A DNA stretch of 64,000 nt, from contig CAKJVC010000012.1 in assembly GCA_918026815.1 (NCBI GenBank), forward strand, positions 682,001 through 746,000, written 5' to 3'. Positions 22,660 through 33,945 of this stretch are shown piece by piece. The position numbers were made by a program, and so were the translations under genes. The notes beneath the pieces were generated by a model. The model was not told where the DNA came from. It did no database searches and saw nothing but the letters and a program-made list of their open reading frames with translations. The stretch is from Chalara sp. BL73 (lineage: Eukaryota > Ascomycota > Leotiomycetes > Helotiales). The number at the start of each line of letters is the position of its first letter. Position 1 is the first letter of the stretch.

Positions 22660-23308
22660 CAGAAGCGCCCAGAACGTAGGTCTCCGCGCTCATGCCGATA
22701 ATCGCGGTTACAACTCCCACCTCACCAGAATCAGGATCAATAGCGGGTATAACAAGCACGGCGCTAGATCCTTTCTCGTGTAGAGCTTGATTAAAACCTA
22801 TAGTTACCAGGAACGTGGCTGGGCGGATGGTAGAAGCGATAAACTTACCCTGCATCATTACCCAATTATTAAATAAGAAAGATGCAAATATCTCGTTCCC
22901 GACGTTTTTCTCCCCCGTTTCGGTTCGTTGCTTTGGCGGGAGTGCTCGCGATGTGATGCGGATTCTTCCGGGAGAGGCGGCGTGCTTATTCCGACATGGG
23001 AAGGAAGAGGGTTGGATATCTTTGATGCCAGGTGAATAGCTACAGCATCACTGATCAATTTCTAAAAAGAAAAACTTAACAGAGCAGGGTTAATCGTGAA
23101 AGCCACCGGGTCGTATCAAGAAGTAACACTAAAAACTAAAGTGATGCATGATTTGATGTGTATATATAAAAGGAATATGCATTGATTTTATGCACGCTGT
23201 ACCCAACCGACACCCTAATGTACAAAACGACGAAAAAATGCCGACCCCGTATTAGGTGAATCTCATCGCACCAGTCTTGGTCTCATGCCACATCCCATCC
23301 TGTGAAGC
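22660..23308. other. Intergenic between convergent genes
   Basis: This holds the 3' flanks of the disordered protein (plus) and the acyl-CoA dehydrogenase (minus). A minus-strand open frame enters from 22858 but lacks support (see rejected items). Confidence 0.4.
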
Positions 23309-25115
23309 CTACAGCTTCATCCCTAGAACCTGACCCACCTTCAGGCTCTGCCTGATGCTCAGATCCAGCATGATCTCTTCACTTCCGCCGGGGATAGCAT
23401 ACGCCCTGACGTCACGGTACAGCCTCTCGACCTTGCCTCCCTGCCCGCCGCGGGAGTAACTCAGCCCGCCGAAGATCTGGCTCGCCTCGCGGGCGCAGTA
23501 CTCGAATGTGACGGTGGCCTGGGCCTTCAAGCCTGCGATGGGTCCGCCGAGTCGCAGCATGGCTTCCGTCTCGCCCATGGTCGAGCATTGGTAGATGAGG
23601 GATTCGAGCCAGGAGTAGGAGGCCTCGATTTGGCGGGCCATATGGGCGAGCTTTAGACGGATGACCGGGTGCTCGATCAGCTTCTTACCGAAGGTACGGC
23701 GCTTGTTCGCGTATTTGACTGATTCTTCGTAGCAGACGCGGGAGAAGCGGATGCATTGGATGATGATGCCGATACGTTCGTGATTGAAGTTGGTCATGAT
23801 GACTAAATTTGTTAGCTGGATACAGTAGTAGCGAGAGGGACAGATATTTAGCTTACCCTTGAAGCCTTTGTTTTCCTTGCCAATCAAGTTCTCCACTGGC
23901 ACCTTGACATCCTCGAATGTAATGTATGTGGTTCCGGAAGACCAGACACCTTGGCAGTCCATCTTTCGCGTGCTGACGCCACCGGCTGATCTCTCGATCA
24001 AGAGAACCGAGATACCGTTCATGCCAGGTCCGCCAGTTCTGACCGCGGTAGTGAAGTAATCAGACCAGATACCATTGGTAATCCACTTCTTCTCTCCGTT
24101 CACGATATAGTGCTTGCCGTCTTCGGACAGCTTAGCTTCGCAGGTCAAGTTTGCGACATCACTACCTGCATCAGGCTCTGTGATTGCCAGGCAAATTCTC
24201 TTGTCACCGTTCAAAATACCAGGCAAAATACGCTCCACCAAGGATTTCTGCCCAAATTTGACCAGAGGCGGGCACCCAATACCGAAACCACCAATGACGT
24301 TCCAGACAAATCCACCAGAGGCAGCGCGTGAGAGCTCGTCGGTAAGCAGCATCTCGTGGAAGAGATCCCACTTCTCGGGTGCGACAGCAGCGATGCGGTT
24401 CTTGGTATATTCGGCCGGGTAATGCATGCCCAATAATCCAGCCAAATAACCGCGTGTGCCCATCTGCTTGTAGATCTCGTCGGGAACTTTGCGCGCCTCG
24501 TCCCATTCACCAACATTGGGCTCGATTTCGTTGGTGACCCATTCTCTGATCTCCTCGCGCAGAGCAGCGTGAGTCTCGTTGAAGTAGGGCGAATGGTACT
24601 ATGTTTCGTTAGTAAGCATTCTGCCATGGCAGGTCACGGACAGCTTACTCCTTGATACCAGCTTGGGTCTCCGAATGGCACCAGATCCCCAAATGGATCC
24701 AGAGGCTCGGGATACTCTCCCGAGCCTGGCACAGGGACCACCGTACCAGATTCGGCCGCAGGCTTTACAGGTTCTTTCTTTGCAGTGGGAGCTGGAGGAG
24801 GAGGTGGTGGTGGTGGTGCAGCTGCCTTTTTGCCCTCGATGGATCCGACCTGCAGCTTTCCCTTGTATTTCTTCAGGATCCCGTCGTTATGATACTTCCA
24901 GAACTGCTTTGAAGCGTCCTTTCCAGCGACTCGCGTGAGAATCTTCTTTCCACCTGGTTGTCGTTAGTGGGATAATGTGCAAGCCAGACTTGTTGCATAC
25001 CTGGGTGCTCATCTGCGAAGGCGGTCAAGTCGTAGACGTCATCGTCGACGATGATGTAGAGATCGGTGGGTTTATTATGCGACGCAACGTCGCTGACGCT
25101 GAAGGTCTTGGACAT
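23309..25115 (-). CDS. Cytochrome b5 / acyl-CoA dehydrogenase fusion
   Basis: Four exons (25001-25115, 24649-24953, 23857-24598, 23309-23802) sum to 552 codons, 551 residues. Residues 1-75 form a cytochrome b5 domain with heme ligands His37 (EHPGG) and His60 (FWKYHND). A linker with a run of prolines and alanines joins it to an acyl-CoA dehydrogenase. That part shows the FAD/substrate signature CLAITEPDAGSDVAN, KKWITNGIWSDYF, TFGKKLIEHPVIRLKLA, and the C-terminal QIFGGLSYSRGGQGG. The position that is Glu in medium-chain enzymes reads IPGGSEEI here. The catalytic base is therefore probably the Glu in NFNHERIGI, as in isovaleryl- and long-chain-type enzymes. It should oxidise an acyl-CoA to the enoyl-CoA using FAD; the b5 domain may supply or take electrons. 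Intron 23803-23856 is 54 nt and open, so its retention would keep the frame. Confidence 0.92.
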
Positions 25116-26202
25116 GATGCGGAATGCGGATCTATTCTGGAGGGGGTTCTATGATGCGGACAGAGAGTAGTGATGATTGAATTGTCGTTTAAAAACAACA
25201 AGAGAACTGGAGCTCCTTGCTGCTAGTGTTTGTGCAGGAAGAGAAGAAGGAGATGGTGATGAAGGAGTAGTAGAAATAGTAGAGGGAAGTAGAAGGAAAT
25301 TTCGGTGATGTCGCGGGAGTTTTTAAGGGCTTTCTCTTCACATGCTTATTACCGACTGCTACCATCTTTCCAGTGTCCTGTCCCCCCCTCCAAACCCGCA
25401 TTCAGCCTCTCCGCCCACGCCTGCACCCCCCAATCCCCCATACTTGACTTGTCTACTTGTCTCCTGCCCCGGATCCCTTTTTTTCTTTCGGCCTCCACCA
25501 TTCTATCATGTGCACCTGTTTTTGACCATTCCCAGCCTCGTGACTGGCTGAAGTCATCGGTGGTGTCCATTTCACATGTGAATGCTGATGCCGTCATTCT
25601 ATGCCCAACACGGATTAGCGGCCTCGTGGTGCCGAGGCAGTTCCAGCGAGTAGCCTTGTGCTTACAAAACAGGACACCTACGACTGTGTATTGTCCTAAT
25701 ACGGTTTGTCTGCTATGGGTTGAGCAGTTTTAAAATAATAGAAAAACAAGCTTCAAAGAAGGGATAGCTGCTAGTATGTTTATTTTGAAGTTTAAACTTA
25801 TTCTTTTGATTTATCATCATTAAACTATCCTTAACATGGTGGAGTTCGGCGATGTAAAGCCCACTTGAAGCATAAAACACCGGTCTTAGAACTACTTACA
25901 GTAGTTTAAAGCTGCATGGTACTTTTCACTTTAGTAGGCTTAGGTACTATTAATGCTCTAGCGTAAATCATAAGGCACATTTCGAGCTCTTCACTGACTA
26001 CAACCACCCGAGACTTGGTCCTCTTATATTAACATGAGCCACCGCTCTAGTACTCGCTCCAACCAAGCCATAATATTTACTATATTATATCAATAATGTG
26101 TTGGAAAGCCTGCTTGTACAATACTTGAAATACTTTATGTAGAAGAATATTGCATACGGCTAGTGCCCCAGCAATGCATCATAAAGCTTGTGCATTGGAT
26201 AT
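25116..26202. other. Intergenic, promoter of the acyl-CoA dehydrogenase
   Basis: About 1.1 kb. The part next to 25116 is the upstream region of the dehydrogenase (rich in TC/AG tracts). The rest is AT-rich with no recognised gene. The plus-strand open frame 25305-25733 is low complexity and unsupported. Confidence 0.4.
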
Positions 26203-27861
26203 CTAGGCTAGGATGTCCTCGCTAACCCCCAGGTTATCTATCTCCTCTACCCGCCAACTCGGCGCATCCCACTGCGTCTCTGACCCATCCTCTACGCTCC
26301 CTAGCTCGCCCTTCCACCTCTCCCCCAGGACCCTCTGTTCCAGCAATCCCTTCATGTCCTTCCACCATCCTAATCCAAACTTGACATTCTTTAATCTCTC
26401 CAACATACTCAGCGTAGTGGCCACATGCCAATAAATCTCATCTATAAATCTCATATCCTCTTCCAAATCCGGATTATCATCTTGAAACAAGAACAATTCA
26501 AACGCCTGCTCCAAATCAATTGTGATCTCCAATCTCGGCAAGCTCATATTTGATTTGATGTACTCCACTAGCTCGGTCCATTTCTCATTCCACCCCTCCT
26601 CATCCCATTCCTCTAACTGTTCTTCTGAGAAGCGAAACTTCATTCTATGGATGAAGGGGAGTGAGGTGGGAGGAAGGGACTGAAAGAATGAGAGGGTAGT
26701 AAGCGGGTCTTGGCAGAATTCGAATATGTTCTTAGAGTAGAAGACTTCGAATGCGTCGGCCTGCATTTGTTTGCTAACGGTGAATAAATCCCAAGGCATT
26801 AGTCTGCAATCACAAGACGTGGAATACGATGGGTAGGCGGTAGGACAGCAACAGTCGGCGAATGTGTGCGTGCATTTGGAACAACAAATTGGCCGGTCGA
26901 TTTGTTCTGATTGGCCATAGATTAGTTTATTCTGTTCGACATGGAAGACTGAGAACTTCGGATGGTAGGCGCCAAGTGCACCAAGATGGGTATAATTGAG
27001 GATTTGAAGACGAAGTTCCCGAGGAAGACTTTCGAAGGGGAAGGACTTTTGGGGGACGAATTCTTGCGTCAATTTTTTGGAGACATCATGTGAGATGGAA
27101 TTTAAGATAGGATTCGGAGAGCGGCCGAGACGGATTGTGCATTTTTTGAGTAGGGGCAACATCGCTAGAGGGGCAGTGATTTGTTCTGCGTCTGATTGTG
27201 ACCCGGTATCACAAATGAATGTGAGGTCCAGCTGGTCAGGCGTAATATGGGTAAAGAGATGCGAACATAGCTTTCTCCAAAGATTGGCGATTTCTTGCCC
27301 GTCTTGGGTATTGAGATCAAGGATAGGGTCACAGTCTTCCAGAGCTGCGGAGCAGATGTAGCATGTGGGCTTCGTGGGATGGGGGTAATCGTGGCCCCAG
27401 GGACATGGCCAGCAGTTCAGGCGGATAAGGAGGGATGTCATAGCTGATATTGCTTGGGGAGTCATGGTTGCAATTGCAGCAAGATGGCTAGCGTGGTGTG
27501 CACGTAGAACAAATTTATTCTTGCCATATAACGCACCATGTGCGTCCTTATATATGGCCTTCGACACCAAAAGCAGTTCCGTTGGAAATCTCTCGCATAC
27601 GCAATCGCGAAAGCGACCGCCAAGTCTGTTCTTCCCACTGCTTCTCAGTTGATAATAGCATATCTTTCGGGCTTCAGGGTCTCCTCGAGAATGCCACGTG
27701 ACCGAAGATGCTTGGTTCGGCGTGAGGTCTACTGGACATGATCTGACTAGGCCAGAAAATTTGTATATCCTTAATCTGGCGGTTTCGGGAAGGTCGAGGA
27801 AGTTCCGGCCCGCCATTGCTTCATGCAGAGAGTAATTCGCTTGGGCAAAACTCGTTGCCAT
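26203..27861 (-). CDS. Two-module F-box-like (2EXR-type) protein
   Basis: A single exon encodes 552 residues. The sequence repeats one architecture twice. Module 1 (about residues 21-121) starts FLDLPETARLRIYKFSG and ends LLLVSKAIYKDAHGALYGKN. Module 2 (about 276-382) starts FESLPRELRLQILNYT and ends LFTVSKQMQADAFEVFYSKN. The opening LPxExRxxI pattern and the closing VSKxxxxDAxxxxYxKN pattern are those of fungal F-box-like/2EXR proteins. Each module also carries a cysteine-rich stretch (CWPCPWGHDYP…CYIC in the first region, CCSKCTHTFADCCC in the second), suggesting bound zinc. F-box proteins recruit substrates to SCF ubiquitin ligases, but 2EXR proteins have no proven partner, so that role is inference. 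Confidence 0.8.
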   Translation of the reverse strand: MATSFAQANYSLHEAMAGRNFLDLPETARLRIYKFSGLVRSCPVDLTPNQASSVTWHSRGDPEARKICYYQLRSSGKNRLGGRFRDCVCERFPTELLLVSKAIYKDAHGALYGKNKFVLRAHHASHLAAIATMTPQAISAMTSLLIRLNCWPCPWGHDYPHPTKPTCYICSAALEDCDPILDLNTQDGQEIANLWRKLCSHLFTHITPDQLDLTFICDTGSQSDAEQITAPLAMLPLLKKCTIRLGRSPNPILNSISHDVSKKLTQEFVPQKSFPFESLPRELRLQILNYTHLGALGAYHPKFSVFHVEQNKLIYGQSEQIDRPICCSKCTHTFADCCCPTAYPSYSTSCDCRLMPWDLFTVSKQMQADAFEVFYSKNIFEFCQDPLTTLSFFQSLPPTSLPFIHRMKFRFSEEQLEEWDEEGWNEKWTELVEYIKSNMSLPRLEITIDLEQAFELFLFQDDNPDLEEDMRFIDEIYWHVATTLSMLERLKNVKFGLGWWKDMKGLLEQRVLGERWKGELGSVEDGSETQWDAPSWRVEEIDNLGVSEDILA

Positions 27862-29096
27862 AAGGCTAGCTGTAGAATGGAGTGCGAAACGGGAATTCGA
27901 TATTAGAGGACCGTAAGGGTAGAAAGTAAAGTAAGAAGAAAAGGTATTAGAAGTTTTGTCCTTTGGCGGATGGAGGATGATATGTCAGGGCGGTAAGAGG
28001 GTGAAAGTGCAAAAACAATAATAGAAGCATCCGAGTGGGATGGAGCTGAAGTCGGCTTAATACTGGGGATTCTGGGCCTGGTAGGTTTAGATTCCTTGAG
28101 GATGACTAGGGCTGTGATCTGCGGCTGTTGCTGCAGGTATGATGGGATGTGGCGCAGTAAGTATCTGGGGGAAGACGGGAAGTCGATATAGTAAAAGCAA
28201 AGCCTCACTGTTTCGACAAGGTTAGCAAGCGCCAAGGCACGTATAATAAGGTTAAATAGAATAAGGATATTTTGTGCCTCATGATTGAGGCATCAAATAA
28301 ATTGCCTGGTCCGGTTACCTAACCACGCATCGTGGTAATCACCTTTAAAAACACCAATACTCTCTGTTGCACTCACCAAGAATTCTATACAGTCATGAGA
28401 TCCCAAAAACTCAAATCGCCAGGCTTTTGTTATCGCGAAACTTTACATCTGTATTAAGCCACCCCTGCCAAGATAACATAGAATTCTTACCTCTGTGGAC
28501 GGTGATGGTGCAGCAGTTGGTGGTGGCTTGGACGTTTTCCTGTTCCTTGCTGCATGCCAATCAATTTTTCCATACTAAAGAATGCAAAGAATTAGGATCA
28601 TTTCCATCTTGGTTTATCCTTTGCCTTCATCTATTCCTATGCTATGCTCCCTCTTCTCCCATTCTGTTCTCCTCTCACGCTATTTGTTTCCTATTCCACA
28701 ATTTTCTGCGCTGTGCTTCGTCTCTTCCTATGCTCCGATCCATCTCACAAACTTCCTCGCCGGATAGGCTTGCAACGTAATCCGCAACATATCTCGAAAC
28801 GACTTTCAACTTTGAGGTTCTCATTTTTGATCTTAGCTTATTCCTACAGTTTGCTGCTCCTTCAATTCCTTCTAGATTTTGATTGTTTCCTGTTCGTGTA
28901 TATAAAGGCACATAGAAGTTCTCTCTCCAAATCACTCCAAATCTATCAAACTCTTCAATTTCTAAAAGGAAGTCTCTTTTTTTTTTCAATACTTGTGTCT
29001 CTTCAACTCTACAGAGTTCCTACCTGACGTGTTTGAGTATCAACATCATTGTCAAGAACAACAGTTACTGCACCAACAAATATTTCATAGTCCAAT
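27862..29096. other. Intergenic, divergent promoters
   Basis: About 1.2 kb between the F-box-like gene (minus) and the deaminase-like gene (plus). The plus-strand side is strongly pyrimidine-rich (28600-29096), typical of a long fungal 5' leader. Open frames on both strands here are low complexity and unsupported. Confidence 0.45.
28899..28906 (+). promoter_or_regulatory. TATA-box candidate of the deaminase-like gene
   Basis: TATATAAA lies about 190 nt upstream of the start codon at 29097, followed by a CT-rich leader. No experimental start site is available. Confidence 0.4.
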
Positions 29097-29684
29097 ATGC
29101 TTTCCCGTCTCTCTCAACTCTTACTCCTCCTCTTCCTCTTTACCTCTTACATTGTTGCATCACCTATCGCCAAACCTCCAAAGCTAACTCTCAATACTCA
29201 CGATAGTGGTACCTCCCACTCTTACTCCGCTGGGCCACATTCCCCCAAAACCCCACCATCATCCCCCGTTTTGAAAGAACAAGCAAAAGATACCTACGAG
29301 AAATCAGTCGCCCAAGCTAAAGAAGATAAGAAGAAGCCCCCGGCCACTGGCGCCGCGCTCCACATCCCTAATGTCGGAACATATGTCTCTTCTTCGGTCA
29401 AAGGTGGCCCTAATGGACCAAGTGATCATACCAAGGATGTGGCTCCCAACGGCTGTAAGCTCGGCAATAAGGGGAGATGCGCGGAGATGGGCGCTATTGC
29501 CAACGCCAAAGCGGACGGACACGATGTTAAAGGTGGAACCGTTGCTGCATATGGCGAGATTAAGAAGGGAAAGAAGGTTGTTGGACATGATTTCAAGCCC
29601 CCATGCGCTGGGTGCCAAAAGGACCTTGAGCACCACGGCGTTTCGGCTGTGAAAGAGAGACGTCAAGTGGAATTTGACGCTTAG
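29097..29684 (+). CDS. Secreted deaminase-fold protein (YwqJ-like), 195 residues
   Basis: A single exon from the ATG at 29097. Residues 1-22 are a strong signal peptide (a leucine-rich core ending YIVASP). A proline/lysine-rich, probably disordered stretch follows (about 25-85). The C-terminal domain (about 86-185) carries the paired zinc motifs of the cytidine deaminase fold: C128-A-E130 in GRCAEMGAIANA, and P-C170-x-x-C173 in PPCAGCQKDL. The Glu would be the proton shuttle and the three cysteines zinc ligands. The Cys-Ala-Glu form and a short loop to PCxxC resemble the YwqJ-type deaminases described from bacterial toxin systems and some fungi. It is predicted to act outside the fungal cell or be delivered to another cell; the substrate (nucleic acid or free base) is unknown. 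No neighbouring immunity-like gene is evident. A basic KERRQ near the end may be a processing site. Confidence 0.75.
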   Translation: MLSRLSQLLLLLFLFTSYIVASPIAKPPKLTLNTHDSGTSHSYSAGPHSPKTPPSSPVLKEQAKDTYEKSVAQAKEDKKKPPATGAALHIPNVGTYVSSSVKGGPNGPSDHTKDVAPNGCKLGNKGRCAEMGAIANAKADGHDVKGGTVAAYGEIKKGKKVVGHDFKPPCAGCQKDLEHHGVSAVKERRQVEFDA

Positions 29685-31728
29685 AGAAGTCTTGACATTT
29701 CAAGAGATTCAGGGAAGATGACAGATGCCAGGTGTGTTAAAAATCGGTATTGTTTGATGGCGTTTTAGTTGCTTTTCTTTGTCGTTGGTCGCAGACTTAG
29801 CTTGGGGGCCGTGAAGTACTTCGGCCCAGACTTTGTCATGGCATTGGGGCGGAAAACTTTGTTAAGAGTGCAGTACACTAGAGATAGCGAAAATATCACG
29901 AAAACTTTTGTAAATTTACCCCAAAAATTGCCTTCACTCGTCATAGACCATGTTGATACTCCCATCGTTGCCTATAAATATGTTTCCAATCAAAATATTG
30001 AATCACTTCATGGGATCGCAGGCATCGGCGCAATGCGTAAACACTATCTTACAATGACAAAAATCAACAATGGACAAATGCTTTTATTTCTTTGTGTTTA
30101 GCATTTTCCCTCTCTTATAGCAAAGCTCTGATTAAGTATCATCGGAAATCCCAGATCGAGAGTCAGCTACAAGACCTCCATGTTTAATTTATTGCTTTTA
30201 CTTTGAAGGTTGGGTATGGGCTGAGCTTATACTTGCGTCTACCAATTATACCAAATGCCAACAAGACAGGTGCAGTGCGTTGCGCAAGTAGTCAAGACCA
30301 CCTATGTCCGATATCTCAAGATCTGCGGCCCAGCCTGCCTTCGGTTAAGTTGCGTGTTTGATTAACTGGGTTCTGCTAGTTTAAAACTGGGAACTTCTTG
30401 TAATTAACGCCCTTACAATGATCTTATTACAGGGGATTTTATAGAGCTGGCGCTGGCTCACTGACTCCAGTTGCATGTCACTATCTCAGGCCGGCTCCAG
30501 CCCATGCTTTCCGGCTGGTTGCACTGTTTCAAGCTCTTTCATTTCCTCTTATTTGATAAATCGTCTCCTCTTTCCTTATCACAATGCATCATGAGCAGGC
30601 ATGGCGACCTGGCTTCGATAGCAATCTTGATTCAAAATCCTGTAATCTGAAAAGAAATCATGACCTCTTTGTAATCCCATATTCCATATCTTGCCGCAGG
30701 GACTCTAAGGAGAGGTGGTCCTTTCAAGCTGGTGTGGATTTTCACTCTGGTAAAGAACATAAATATCGCCTTTCAGGTTGATTATTATGAGATCATGGCC
30801 TGGCTATTGTTTATAAGCTTTCCGGTAGGTTCGTGAGAATTTCGAATGTTCTATTTTCTTCATTGGAAGTGCACTAAACGAAAATCTCCCCTAATAGAAT
30901 CTACAAGTTCTGGATCATCAGATGTGGTGTTAGTACGAGCCCTTTCAGCAGGCTTCCCGCCCAGGATTAGATACTCAATGTTGCCGGTCCAGGAATTTAA
31001 GCAAATTGCAACATGCAGAAGATGAAGTATGGGTATGGAGGACTACTCGCTTCGCCTCTGCCCAATTTGTTTCAATCTAACATGACCACTTAAATAAGGT
31101 TAAAATCAGCATAAAGTCGGCGCCGAGTAAGGAATCTCTCTAAACATAATCACCATAGGTCGAAGCTGGCGTGAGAGCTTCGGGCATTGAAGAGGAGTAT
31201 CTTTAGTAGTAAATATGGAAACAACGACAAGATTTGGAGTCTTCATCGACTCCCACCACCAAAATTATAACCGCTTCTATACATTTATCCTAGGTCATCT
31301 CCTTGTTGACTTAGAGCTCTACGATTACCTTGAGGCCTTAATTGACCAGTATTGCTTAATTTTATCCGCTAGATGTTGTGCTGCCTATTCAATTCTCAAT
31401 CAAGGTTTACATTTATTCACCAGTTTGGTCGGCTCTCAAACATCGGGAACCAACCCAGATTAAATAGCTAAGGTCGGTCTCCTCCAAATCTCTTCCTTAC
31501 AACCTCTATTTTCTCATCCTCCACCGACATTCTGATTTCGACTCACTCCAGAGCACACTTTAGGTAAGTATATCACAGATATGTCTTTTGATATTCCTCC
31601 GTAGGTCTGCCGGTCTTCAGCTCGATTTACATCTCGTTACAGCCAGGGTTTCCATTACGAAAAATCAATTCAAAGCAGTATAAAAACCGCCTCAGCCTCG
31701 GCGTCACTTCAGCCCCTTTAAGGCAGAG
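29685..31728. other. Intergenic, no gene seen
   Basis: About 2 kb, moderately AT-rich. Short open frames such as 29769-30101 and 31215-31463 (plus) have no recognisable motif or splice context. No repeat was identified. Confidence 0.4.
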
Positions 31729-33945
31729 ATGGACCACAACCATTTAAAGAAGCGGATGTACGTGGAAACTCGGGTAGTTGTCCTTGAAGAGCTTCCTCAT
31801 ATCATCAATGTTACGGCCGGACGAACAGATAACCAGCATGGTGGCGCTTGTATTAAGTTGATATACCATCTCTATAATGCAATGGCGAGGGTTCCGTTCA
31901 CATCGATCGCCATCTCAGAGAAGGCAATAGACTCAAAAGCCGAATTGGATAAGACCAACTTCGCAGCTGCTAGGAAGGAAGCGCTGGAGTTGCTTGTCCC
32001 ACGTGTTTTGGAACATATACTATGGCTTGAATCTCAAGCAATCCGCCAAATGCTTAGGCAGGATGATTTAGATTCATTCCGTGGTTCTCGGGATCGTGCA
32101 CTTGACGCAGCAGAAAGGCTTTACTCAGTGCCTTCGCTCATGATCATGAAGGAGAAGCAGATGCCATTACAAGTGTCATTAAACACCTAAAGCCTCGCCA
32201 AACTTGCATCGTGGGTCAAGAACAGCCGCGCTCACATGAGGGTTGTCGATGGTGCAGAATCTCTCAGTTCGAGGTAAGCAATATTTAGAATTCACATCAT
32301 CAGTTAATTAGTGTGCAACACTGTTGCCACGACACTTCTGAAGTATTCACTCATGATATATAGTGCCCCCCATCCCAATCATCAGATCGTTCATCTTACT
32401 CCTCAAAAGCAGGCCCTTGGTGCTGATCACCAGGTTAAGTTACAGGCAATGGCGTTGCTACCAAACAACAAGCCTAGAGCTGCTGATACTGACGCAATTT
32501 CCGACAAGAATTTCCGGGCTCTCTCAACTATTTGTGATGAATTCATCACCTACGAGCGGGAACGTATGCCTACGAGTAAAAAGTCACGATGTCGTTCGGT
32601 TCTCGACGTCAAGATTGAAAATCTCCTTTGGTTCCATGTTGATAAGGACGGGGTTCTAAGCCACGATGCTCGGAGACTCATCAAACACCCTCACCTAGAT
32701 CTGATCGCGAAAGTCTTAGTGGCGTGGATCAATGGTAGTCAAAACCCACTAGAGAAAAGTCTTGAGAAGGTCAAGCATGAAAGGATGAAGCGTATCGATC
32801 TAAAAGATATTAAAATGGGAATTACAAGACTGGGCAGTCTTCTACGGGCAGAGTTCATTGACGATACGCTGATGGCTTTTTCAAGAGATGAGGGACAACC
32901 AAACGATATTTTCAATATTCCTTCCGAATCTGGTCAAGAACCAGTCACCGCCTTGACCAAATGTGTGGAGCGGCAAGGTGATGCTATCGTGATCTCCTCT
33001 GAGCCAGAAATTGGGGCCATGTCAGCATCTCCTTCCAAGCCACACATCGAGGCGAATAATAACTCTGCATCTCTACAACAGAAGCCCATAATAGATGAGT
33101 CAGGCAAGCTCTACGGCGCAATTGCCCAACCCGAAATCATATCTCAACTGCAATTAAGTACCGCCAACACAAAGCTAGAAGACGAAGCTGAGTCTCCCCA
33201 GGAAAGTCAAGGATCCACAGATACTGTTAGCGGAGTCTCCCAAAACGATCAGCATGCGAGCGCTTCAGAGTTATTCCCTGTTGGCATGCCAGTCCATGTG
33301 TCTTCGATTGCAAAGAGAAAACAAGAGTTGTCAGACACATCTGGCCGAACCAACAAAGAGTCTGTGAAGAGAATTCGTCGAAGTGCATCATTTACTAACT
33401 ATACTGGCCTCGTCATCTTCTATGAGGACAGTAAAGAGAGTCTTCAATTGCAACTCAAGGAGAATGACTTCATCGAAATCTCTGGAGCATTGTTGAAGGC
33501 GCTCCCGGAGAGCTTTCCGATCCTCAATGACATTCTCGTGGCTAAACGCGAAAGTTCCCACAGCGGACCCATTCCCCGCAAGGGGTGCTCTGTTCGATAC
33601 TTCTGCATCTGCCTGACCAAAATGATCTGCGAGAATGTAAATGCTAATGATCCGGTCTCCAAGGAGCTCTGTCGTGTTCTTGTGAATTGTGGACATGACG
33701 GTGTCTTGTGGCAAGCCCTAAAGTTTTGGCTCCAACATGGCTGGAAGGAGAAACTCAACCCTGCACCGGAAGATATCTTCTACAAGAAGCATATCTACAA
33801 GTGTGTCTTTTTGTTAGGCCAATTCCTGGGTGTGCCCAAGATACGCATAGACGAACTTAAGAAGGCTTGGACTGCAACTGGATCTGCGAATGTATTCTAT
33901 GGTGAGGGTAGTGTCCTTTCATTACTGGAAGGAGGATTACCATAA
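31729..33945 (+). CDS. Unrecognised multi-exon protein
   Basis: Two long open segments on one strand look like one gene. The first (31729-32187) starts MDHNHLKKRMYVE and reads helical, charged sequence. The second (about 32344-33945) encodes over 500 residues ending FYGEGSVLSLLEGGLP. The region between is uncertain. A strong donor GTAAGC at 32276 can join an acceptor at 32343, keeping the downstream frame. To reach that donor from the first segment, however, the frame must change near 32130-32190, through an unseen intron or a one-base frameshift. The second segment has a long low-complexity middle (SGSTDTVSG-type, Ser/Gln/Glu-rich), a basic RKQELS…KRIRRS stretch that could be a nuclear signal, and a conserved-looking C-terminal part with cysteines and aromatic residues. 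I recognise no family. Confidence 0.5.

Noticed and set aside
22397..22858. Minus-strand open frame of 153 codons with fairly normal-looking sequence at its start.
   Set aside because: Over half is antisense to the plus-strand three-exon model, the start is followed at once by a donor-like GTAAGT, and no motif is seen.
25305..25733. Plus-strand 142-codon frame upstream of the dehydrogenase.
   Set aside because: Proline/serine-rich and within a promoter with CT-rich tracts; antisense frames are equally open.
27903..28235. Minus-strand 110-codon frame upstream of the two-module F-box-like gene.
   Set aside because: No motif, and it sits where that gene's promoter is expected.
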